Shown one piece after another: positions 13,420 to 19,327 of a stretch of 28,757 bases of DNA. Source of the stretch: a virus; IMG/VR virus record IMGVR_UViG_3300046816_000538, positions 1 to 28,757 of that record; one strand, given 5' to 3'. The position numbers and the translations under genes were made by a program. The notes below the pieces were generated by a model. That model was given only the letters and a program-made list of their open reading frames with translations, made no database searches and was not told the DNA's origin. Every line of letters starts with the position of its first letter. Within the stretch, counting starts at the first letter, position 1.

Positions 13420-13448
13420 GTATGTGGTGCCAAATTGGCACGACATAC
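13420..13448. repeat. Dispersed palindrome copy 5, one arm mismatch
   Basis: Arms of 14 bases around a central A, with one mismatch because one half-site is the GTGGTG and the other the GTCGTG variant. It lies 57 bases upstream of the ParB-like start, in its leader. Confidence 0.92.
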
Positions 13449-13495
13449 CCCAGGCCCTCCCCTGAGTGGTTGCTATGCATGCGTGCGTTTATGCT

Positions 13496-13560
13496 ACGCA
13501 TAAAAATTAACTTTTTTGTCTAACATCTCGCCGGTTCAAATTGTATAATCAATTACAACT
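13496..13560. other. AT-rich tract in a GC-rich genome
   Basis: About 65 bases with roughly 30 percent GC, in a window that is otherwise near 60 percent. It includes a TTATGC-TAC-GCATAA mini-hairpin at its left edge and a TATAAT (13544-13549, plus strand) without a convincing -35. Together with the adjacent hairpin array it could be a DNA unwinding element of an origin. No open reading frame with support crosses it. Confidence 0.6.
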
Positions 13561-13574
13561 AAGGGCGATGAAAA

Positions 13575-13755
13575 GGTGGGTACGATACCCACCACTCAAC
13601 TGCTCTTATCGGTAAGCACGATGCTTACACGGTCGTGAGGAGCACGACTCCGGTGGCCTGTACTCGGGCCACCCAGCTATTCGGAGGTCAGCAAGACCTC
13701 CCACGGTGCACGATGCACCACCAGAGGGTGATGGTGATGGAAGTGGCACCGGTGC
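13575..13755. other. Array of perfect stem-loops, candidate origin or structured RNA
   Basis: Six perfect hairpins lie in 145 bases: 13575-13593 (8 bp, CGA loop), 13612-13628 (7 bp, CGA), 13632-13648 (6 bp, AGGAG), 13652-13673 (7 bp, 8-base loop), 13683-13701 (7 bp, AGCAA) and 13705-13719 (6 bp, CGA). A loopless palindrome GCACCGGTGC (13746-13755) follows. Stem sequences differ, so these are not copies of one repeat. The first one, read on the minus strand, is followed by TTTTC and could terminate the primase transcript weakly. The 405-base gap 13363-13767 holds no credible gene. Confidence 0.75.
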
Positions 13756-13767
13756 GCACACACCTTA

Positions 13768-14745
13768 TCAAGTGACCTTCGCATAATTGCGAAGCACCCG
13801 AAGGGCTTCGGACTTGCTCGGATAAGCACCGATCGCTACCGCCAAGCCGAAAAGACTCAGGCTCCTCGCCGAGCCGAAGTCGTGATACACTCCCGTACGC
13901 GGGTCGAACCCCGCACTCGGGATGGTGTCCTCCCTGTCGATGGCGTGGCACTCCACCCACCCCCTGGCTGCCGTATGTCGGCTCGCCAATTTGAGGCCCC
14001 AGAGCGTGACCAGCCTGAGCTTCTCCTCGGGAGAGATGGCCGTGATCACCTCGTCACAGCCGTCGTCCCTGCCAGACAGTTTGAACCCCATTACCCTCCT
14101 GGTTGCCGGCGCAGCGGGGACCGGCTGGACGGGCAGTTGGAGGCCCTCCATTTCGAGCAGCCATGTGGGGGCGAACTCCGGCAGCGGTATCCGTGCCGGG
14201 GTGAAACGCCCCACCCAGTGGTACTGAATCCCGGTCTTCACGTGCCTGCTCGGCGGGGCAACGACCAGGGCGTTGTCGCCGAGCAGCTTGACTTCGGTGT
14301 GGTTGGTCCAACCTCCGCGACCATCTTGGCCGCCGAACGGGTCGTAGAGACCCCACATGAGGCGGGTCCGGCATTCCTTCACATCCAGGGGAAGGCGATA
14401 GTATACATGCCGACCTCCAGATCCGCTAGCCGCCACCCATACGGACTGCACCCGGTAATCGTGACGTTGACACAATTTCTTCCATGCATCCATCGCCTTA
14501 TCCCCGTCCAGGTCCACGACTACGATCTTGGTGGCCCCCGAGGATTTCGTCCCGGTGATCAACTGCAAGTTCGTCGTCCGCCACTGGTCCGGCGAATAGA
14601 CCACCTTCGGGACACGGATATCCCGATATTGCTTGTAGTCCAGCAGCGTGGGCTGCTTCCTGTCCATCCGGCTGGGCAGTGGCACCAGGCCGATGCTTCG
14701 GAAGAACTGGGCGGCGCTCAGGGCGTGGGCGAATTCGTGCTGCAT
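13768..14745 (-). CDS. Primase-polymerase (prim-pol domain) protein, 325 aa
   Basis: The N-terminal two thirds form a bifunctional primase/polymerase domain of the archaeo-eukaryotic primase type. Catalytic Asp pair VVVDLDGDK (D78, D80), SGSGGRHVYY (His113) and TEVKLLGDNALVVAPPSRH follow in the usual order. It would synthesise primers for phage replication. The C-terminal part (HAIDREDTIPSAGFDPRTGV, then YHDFGSARSLSLF) recalls the zinc-domain region of primases but lacks the Cys ligands. No helicase domain is fused. ATG 14745 is preferred (AGGAG at 8 bases) over ATG 14751 (2 bases). It lies just upstream of the hairpin array. Confidence 0.84.
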   Translation of the reverse strand: MQHEFAHALSAAQFFRSIGLVPLPSRMDRKQPTLLDYKQYRDIRVPKVVYSPDQWRTTNLQLITGTKSSGATKIVVVDLDGDKAMDAWKKLCQRHDYRVQSVWVAASGSGGRHVYYRLPLDVKECRTRLMWGLYDPFGGQDGRGGWTNHTEVKLLGDNALVVAPPSRHVKTGIQYHWVGRFTPARIPLPEFAPTWLLEMEGLQLPVQPVPAAPATRRVMGFKLSGRDDGCDEVITAISPEEKLRLVTLWGLKLASRHTAARGWVECHAIDREDTIPSAGFDPRTGVYHDFGSARSLSLFGLAVAIGAYPSKSEALRVLRNYAKVT

Positions 14746-14760
14746 GTTCATGTCTCCTAT

Positions 14761-14961
14761 TTACTTGTCGGTCCACTTGTCCGTGTCGATGTCGATGTCC
14801 ACCTGGACCAGTTCCATATCTGCGAACGGCTGCGACCTTGTTCCCCCTGGAAACGGCACGACGGATTCATGCCTCCTGATGGATGCGATGAACCCGTCGT
14901 TTTCGAGAGCTAGCCGGAGGTCGGGCGATATGTCCGGGGGCCGGAAGCTCAGAAAGGGCAA
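14761..14961 (-). CDS. Small hypothetical protein, 66 aa
   Basis: Not recognised. It starts at TTG 14961, which overlaps the last codons of the Rad52-like gene (stop 14949-14951), with GAGG 7 bases upstream. It ends 15 bases before the prim-pol start. The C-terminus is acidic (MELVQVDIDIDTDKW), the rest basic and Pro-containing. Tight packing between two replication genes and a good ribosome binding site support it; no function can be assigned. A single-strand-DNA mimic or partner peptide is conceivable but unsupported. Confidence 0.6.
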   Translation of the reverse strand: MPFLSFRPPDISPDLRLALENDGFIASIRRHESVVPFPGGTRSQPFADMELVQVDIDIDTDKWTDK

Positions 14962-16043
14962 TCACTGTCCTCTTCGGCCACATCGCCCGCGTCGTACTGG
15001 GCGGCCTCGCTGATGCGCTTGTTGAGGTCGGCCAGGATGTTCTTGAGCCACACGCCGTCGGTGCAGCCCTTCAGGCTCTGGAGCACCTCGCCACGATGGC
15101 CGGAGCCGTTGACGACCGAGCTGGCCACCTCGCCGATCATCGCCACGATCTCGCTCTCGGTGGGCGGTCGGCCGTGCATCTTGTTCGACAGGGCGACGGT
15201 GGCCGCCACGATCGACGAGATGACGCCCCGGAAGTCGGCCGGCTTGCCCGATGGTGCGGCCTCCGCAACCGGAGCCCCATTGCCGCCGAACTCGCCGTCG
15301 TAGTTGTCCAGGCCCTTGATCCACTCCACGGTCTTGGCCAGGCACTCGTCCAGGAAGCCCTCGTCCCACTGGTCGGTGCGCTCGGGCTTCTTGCGCTTCC
15401 TGGCGTAGTCGATCATCTTGCCGAGCACGTCGATCTTGAAGTGCGTGCCCATGTTCTTGCCCCAGGCGAACGGGGCCTTGGTGCCGGCCCGGCCGTAGGG
15501 CGGCTTGAAGTTGTCGTACTGCGGGCGGGGCGGGTCCACGTGGCCGTCCCCGTTGCCGTAGGACTGGCGTTGGGGCGGCGCCTGCGTCTGAGGCCCCGGC
15601 CCCGCCGAAGGCCCGTCCTGGGGCATCCCAGAGGCCCTGGCGTTGTGCAGGTCGGCGCAGTAGCTCGGCATGCCCACCTGATAGAGATCGCGGCCGATGC
15701 CGAACTTGCTGGCGGTCGCCTTGAACGCATTGGAGAAGCCCGTCTTGTACGACGAGTCCTCGGTCTGCATGTCGTTCTTGAAGCCGCCGCCCCAAGACTT
15801 CGTCACCACCCCGCCGTCGGGCGGGAAGATGGTGAGCTTGCAGATCACCCCTCGGGTGGTCTCCTGGAAATCGGTGGACCACTTGCCCGGCCCGCACACG
15901 TCGTCCAGGCGATTCTCGATCACCTGGGTCTTGATGTAGGTGAACTCCTTGCCGCCCTGGCCCGGCCTCGTGAGGTAGGCTTCGCGGGGAAACGGGGCCG
16001 TGAGAGCCCGCCAGAACGCATGCTGTTCGTCCGTCATGGGCAT
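14949..16043 (-). CDS. Rad52-like single-strand annealing protein, 364 aa
   Basis: Residues 30-122 carry the Rad52/Sak core: FTYIKTQVIENRLDDVCGPG, KWSTDFQE, VICKLTIF, VVTKSWGGGF and the signature SSYKTGFSNAFKATASKFGI followed by GRDLY. Rad52-family recombinases form rings on single-stranded DNA and anneal complementary strands; phage versions support recombination and concatemer formation. The middle is Pro/Gln/Gly-rich and the C-terminus (DVAEEDSDCPF) acidic, like the tails that bind SSB. ATG 16043 has GGAG 7 bases upstream; open frame above it enters palindrome copy 6. It is the first gene of the leftward block, facing the packaging operon. Confidence 0.87.
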   Translation of the reverse strand: MPMTDEQHAFWRALTAPFPREAYLTRPGQGGKEFTYIKTQVIENRLDDVCGPGKWSTDFQETTRGVICKLTIFPPDGGVVTKSWGGGFKNDMQTEDSSYKTGFSNAFKATASKFGIGRDLYQVGMPSYCADLHNARASGMPQDGPSAGPGPQTQAPPQRQSYGNGDGHVDPPRPQYDNFKPPYGRAGTKAPFAWGKNMGTHFKIDVLGKMIDYARKRKKPERTDQWDEGFLDECLAKTVEWIKGLDNYDGEFGGNGAPVAEAAPSGKPADFRGVISSIVAATVALSNKMHGRPPTESEIVAMIGEVASSVVNGSGHRGEVLQSLKGCTDGVWLKNILADLNKRISEAAQYDAGDVAEEDSDCPF

Positions 16044-16064
16044 GAACAAACTCCGACAAAAGGT

Positions 16065-16089
16065 ATGTCGTGCCAATTTGGCACCACAT
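16065..16089. repeat. Dispersed palindrome copy 6, between divergent operons
   Basis: Arms of 12 bases with one C-C mismatch (one half-site GTCGTG, the other GTGGTG). It lies in the 122-base gap between the leftward Rad52-like gene and the rightward terminase genes, where promoters for both directions must lie. I see no convincing -35/-10 pair in this gap. Confidence 0.92.
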
Positions 16090-16165
16090 CAAAAACGGGA
16101 CAGTCTCGGTAGCTTTCCGCTAGGACGCCGAGTACCTTTCGGGGCCGATTCGGGGGTGCGCAGAC

Positions 16166-16570
16166 GTGTCGAAGAAGGGACCTGCGGGGGACTTGGAGAA
16201 GCTCCTCACCCACCGGAGGCTGGGACATGACGCGAACCAGCTCCTCGTGGACATCATGGAGCGCTGGGGCGGGACGAAGCAGTTCGCCGACGATTTGTAC
16301 AACGTGTACAAGGACCCCGACACCTCGCCGTACGGCCGGCAGAACATACTGGAAATGATCCAGAAGTTAGTGGTCAACAACACGAATCATAATATCACCA
16401 AGGTTGCAGATCCTGCCGGCCTCGACGACGAGGACTTGCAGGGTGCCCTCGATGCCATGCTGAAGCGTGGGGCGGAATTCCTCGATGATCGATCCCGAGA
16501 AAATCCCCTACTCGTCAATCCGTCCACCGAAGAGGCGCCGGACAGCTCCTGGGACTGGCCTGACACCTGA
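16166..16570 (+). CDS. Putative terminase small subunit, 134 aa
   Basis: The call rests mainly on position: it directly precedes and overlaps the terminase large subunit gene by 86 bases. The protein is a helical, charged small protein (DLEKLLTHRRLGHDANQLLV, DIMERWGGTKQFADDLYNVY) that ends in an acidic tail. Small terminase subunits bind packaging sites on phage DNA and regulate the large subunit. The GTG start at 16166 has a GGGGG stretch about 9 bases upstream. No clear helix-turn-helix is seen. It could be an unrelated small protein, so the name is an inference. Confidence 0.65.
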   Translation: MSKKGPAGDLEKLLTHRRLGHDANQLLVDIMERWGGTKQFADDLYNVYKDPDTSPYGRQNILEMIQKLVVNNTNHNITKVADPAGLDDEDLQGALDAMLKRGAEFLDDRSRENPLLVNPSTEEAPDSSWDWPDT

Positions 16571-18329
16571 GCAGGTGGAGAAGGTGCTGGCCGAGGTGCA
16601 CGAGCGGGCCGAGGCCCACTACTCCCAGGGCTTCGATCAGCCCCTCCACCCCATGGGCCACCGTCCCAAGCAGGACACGCCCTACACCGAAGCCGAGATC
16701 GCCCAGTTCCACCTCCTCCTTCACGAGCAGGCCAGACGGTCCAAGGAGTCCCTGCGGCTCTACGAGCCCCTGCCTTTCCAGGAAGGCTTCCATACTTCCG
16801 ACGCCCCAGAGCGTTCAATCCGGGGGTCCAATCGAAGTGGCAAAACTCTTAGTGCGGCTGTAGAGTTCGCTCGCGCCGTCACCGGACAAGATCCGTATGG
16901 CAAATACCCCCGTACTGGGCGAGCGATCATAGTCGGCAAGGACGAAAAGCACTGCGGAGAGGTACTCTTCCGCAAGCTTTTCAAGCCAGGCGCTTTTCGC
17001 GTCATCCGGGATGCCGCCAGCAGGCAATGGCGTCCATTCAATCCGACACTCGATGATCATCGGCGTAAAGAGCGCAGGAACGCCCCTCCCCTGATTCCAA
17101 ATCGTTTCTACTCGGACAAGGACATCTCGTGGTCGAAGAAGCGGGAAGAGATCCCCAAGAAGATCGTAGTCAACGCCGGCAAGGACACGGAGTGGGAGAT
17201 CTACTTCTTCTCCAGCTTAGGTGAGGCTCCGCAGGGATGGGATGTGGACGTGGTTTGGTTCGACGAGGAAATCGAGCACCCATCCTGGTACCCCGAGATG
17301 GCGGCCAGGCTGGTGGACCGCTCGGAGTACCACGAGGACCAGGGCCGCTGGATCGGCGGCAAGTTCTTCTGGTCGGCCACGCCCCAGGCCGGCACGATCC
17401 AGCTATTCAAGATCCACCAGCGAGCCGACGACGAACGCGGCTCGCCCACGCCCAGGGTGACGGAGCACACGGCCACGCTGTTCGACAACGACTACCTGTC
17501 GAACAAGGCCAAGCAGGCGTTCGTGGACAAGCTGGGCGACAACGAGGACGAGGCCAGGGTCCGGATCTACGGCGAGTTCGCCCTGCTGGGCATGCGGGTC
17601 TATTCCGACTTCTTCCCCAAGGGCGCCCACGGCTGCGACCCGTTCGAGATCCCCCACGACTGGTGCCGGTACATCTCGATCGATCCCGGCCGCCAGGTGT
17701 GTGCGGTGCTGTTCATGGCCATCCCCCCGCCCGGCACCACCCATTCCCACCACGTGTTCGCCTATGACGAGCTGTACATCAAGCGCTGCTCGGCCGAGCG
17801 GCTGGCGGAACTGCTCTATCACAAGATCAGCGGCATCCCGATCTACGAGGCCCTGATAGACGGCCATGCCGGTCGGATCACGGAGATGGGTTCGGGCCGC
17901 ACGGTGGAGCAGCAGTATCGCGAGGCGATGGAGAAGAAGCACATCCGCTTCGAGAAGTCGAACTCGGTCCAGTTCACCTGGGGCGACGACGACATCATGG
18001 CCGGCATCGAGGCGGTGCGGAGCCTGCTCTCGATCCGCGACGGCCGGGCCAGGCTCCAGGTCTTCCGGGGGCGATGCCCGAATCTGGTGAAGGAGATGGA
18101 GGAGTATGCCTACAAGAAGGACGTGGCCAGCGGGACGGTGACCGACAAGCCTCTGGCTATCAACAACCACCTCTGCGACACGCTCCGCTACGCCGCTTCC
18201 CACGGCCTGCCCTACCGCCGCCCCAAGAACAAGAAGCGACGCGGCAATTATGCGTTCCAGTACCTTGAAGATAAGAAGCGGCGGAAGGCCGGGCGTTCGG
18301 GCCACGGCTCCGCCGTGAGGATTGGATAA
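16485..18329 (+). CDS. Terminase large subunit, 614 aa
   Basis: ATPase: Walker A RGSNRSGKT (113-121), Walker B VDVVWFDEE (254-262), coupling motif SATP (297-300). Nuclease (RNase H fold): ISIDPG (D400), LIDGHAG (D459) and a late acidic motif HLCDTLRYA. This is the motor that packages phage DNA into the prohead and cuts concatemers. Length is slightly above average because of a roughly 95-residue charged N-terminal arm. ATG 16485 is preferred over GTG 16467 for its GGCGGA upstream. The DNA around Walker A (about 16800-17225) has weaker C/G preference at third codon positions than the rest of the gene. Confidence 0.93.
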   Translation: MIDPEKIPYSSIRPPKRRRTAPGTGLTPEQVEKVLAEVHERAEAHYSQGFDQPLHPMGHRPKQDTPYTEAEIAQFHLLLHEQARRSKESLRLYEPLPFQEGFHTSDAPERSIRGSNRSGKTLSAAVEFARAVTGQDPYGKYPRTGRAIIVGKDEKHCGEVLFRKLFKPGAFRVIRDAASRQWRPFNPTLDDHRRKERRNAPPLIPNRFYSDKDISWSKKREEIPKKIVVNAGKDTEWEIYFFSSLGEAPQGWDVDVVWFDEEIEHPSWYPEMAARLVDRSEYHEDQGRWIGGKFFWSATPQAGTIQLFKIHQRADDERGSPTPRVTEHTATLFDNDYLSNKAKQAFVDKLGDNEDEARVRIYGEFALLGMRVYSDFFPKGAHGCDPFEIPHDWCRYISIDPGRQVCAVLFMAIPPPGTTHSHHVFAYDELYIKRCSAERLAELLYHKISGIPIYEALIDGHAGRITEMGSGRTVEQQYREAMEKKHIRFEKSNSVQFTWGDDDIMAGIEAVRSLLSIRDGRARLQVFRGRCPNLVKEMEEYAYKKDVASGTVTDKPLAINNHLCDTLRYAASHGLPYRRPKNKKRRGNYAFQYLEDKKRRKAGRSGHGSAVRIG

Positions 18330-18337
18330 GCCAAACC

Positions 18338-18706
18338 ATGACCCCTTCAGAACGTCTGGCCGCCAAGGCTGCCTACCAGATGCCCCCGGCCGTCCTCGGC
18401 CCCTGCCTCTGGCGAGACAGCCCCCATTCCGATCCCGTGCCCGGAGTGATCACCTCGATCGGCTCGCGCTCGTGCCAGGTGACGGTGTTCGTGCCCGAGA
18501 ACCGTGGGACGTGCCCGATGGACGGCGTGCGGCACATCACGGACCCCGAGATCAACGATCATCCCGACTACACGGGCGGCTGCTGGGACTACACAGACGA
18601 GCAGAAGCGGCTCCAGTTCCTGGTGGTTGCCGTGGAGGACGCGCTGAAGCAGATCGGGGATCTGGACAAAGAACTCCAGGATCTCAAGGCGGTCGTGGCC
18701 AACTGA
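18338..18706 (+). CDS. Hypothetical protein with C-terminal helix, 122 aa
   Basis: Not recognised. It starts 8 bases after the terminase stop. The middle (GVITSIGSRSCQVTVFVPEN) looks like a small beta domain. The last 35 residues (EQKRLQFLVVAVEDALKQIG, DLDKELQDLKAVV) form a probable coiled coil. The ATG has no strong ribosome binding site, so it may be translationally coupled. Its place between terminase and portal-like genes suggests a head or packaging accessory protein. Confidence 0.65.
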   Translation: MTPSERLAAKAAYQMPPAVLGPCLWRDSPHSDPVPGVITSIGSRSCQVTVFVPENRGTCPMDGVRHITDPEINDHPDYTGGCWDYTDEQKRLQFLVVAVEDALKQIGDLDKELQDLKAVVAN

Positions 18707-18707
18707 G

Positions 18708-18738
18708 TTGATGTCGTGCCAAATTGGCACCACATCAA
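18708..18738. repeat. Dispersed palindrome copy 7, with compensated outer bases
   Basis: Arms of 15 bases around a central A with one C-C mismatch. The outer bases are TTG paired with CAA instead of GTA/TAC, so the extension of the stem is kept with different bases. It starts 2 bases after the stop at 18706 and lies 19 bases upstream of the ATG at 18758. Confidence 0.92.
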
Positions 18739-18757
18739 ATATGCGAGGTGATCGGCT

Positions 18758-19180
18758 ATGGGTTACAGCTTCCGCACTCATGCCATCCTGGCGAACGCCA
18801 TCGGCGACGAGCTGGCGGCAACCGACCTCAAGTCGGCGATGGACACCGCGATAGCCGGCGGCGTGGGGACCGACCCCAGCGTGACCACGCTCACGACGAC
18901 CGGCGACATCACGAGCGGCGGCAACGTCAAGCTGGCCTCCGGCAAGGTGCTCAAGGTCAACAACATCCAGGTGGTGGGTGCCCAGCAGTCGGCCCCGTCC
19001 AACGTGACCATCACCTTCACGGCCAACGCCCCGGCCACCTACGCCAGCCCGGCGACGACCAAGACCGTGGCTGACGGTTCCACCCCCACCGTGGCCGAAC
19101 TCCTCGACCTCGTGTGCGACCTGCGGGGCGTGATCGCCAACATCCTGACCGTACTGCATACGCACGGCCTGACAACGTAA
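18758..19180 (+). CDS. Putative virion protein, 140 aa
   Basis: Thr/Ala/Gly/Val-rich protein with a central beta-type segment (TTTGDITSGGNVKLASGKVL) like short tail-fibre or trimeric-fibre repeats. A helical C-terminus (ELLDLVCDLRGVIANILTVL, then HTHGLTT) follows; ends with HTH are also common in phage fibre-associated proteins. AGGTGA lies 6 bases before ATG 18758. It sits just after palindrome copy 7, so it could be the first gene of a sub-operon. The structural role is inferred from composition and position only. Confidence 0.68.
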   Translation: MGYSFRTHAILANAIGDELAATDLKSAMDTAIAGGVGTDPSVTTLTTTGDITSGGNVKLASGKVLKVNNIQVVGAQQSAPSNVTITFTANAPATYASPATTKTVADGSTPTVAELLDLVCDLRGVIANILTVLHTHGLTT

Positions 19181-19248
19181 ACACTTGATTCGCGTGGCGG
19201 AGCGACGGGGAGGCCGGCATTTGCCTTTGCGATACCCGGTCCGCGCGA

Positions 19249-19306
19249 CCCTGCCGTGGTGTGAGTCCAAAGAGCTGTGACATGGCCAGCTACGCCCACG
19301 GCAGGG
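19249..19306 (+). repeat. 11-bp inverted repeat in the portal leader
   Basis: CCCTGCCGTGG (19249-19259) pairs perfectly with CCACGGCAGGG (19296-19306) around a 36-base loop. The 147-base gap 19181-19327 also holds a short ATG-initiated frame (19282-19323, 13 codons) ending 4 bases before the portal start. The stem could be an attenuator-like or translation-control structure. It has no T-run, so it is not a typical terminator. Confidence 0.65.
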
Positions 19307-19327
19307 ACGCTCCTCTGAGGTGAACAG

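Noticed and set aside
13544-13549. TATAAT as a promoter for the hairpin array on the plus strand
   Set aside because: The nearest TTG-type -35 is about 22 bases away. It could be a weak promoter, but the AT-rich tract makes a chance match likely.
13531-13550. GGTTCAAAT resembling a tRNA T-loop, suggesting a tRNA or attachment site
   Set aside because: The flanks do not pair as a T-stem and no acceptor, D or anticodon arms can be folded around it. No integrase gene is in the window.
16065-16089. TTGGCA in the palindrome centre as a -35 box for adjacent genes
   Set aside because: It occurs in every copy on both strands by symmetry, and no consistent -10 element lies 16-18 bases downstream of it in any copy examined.
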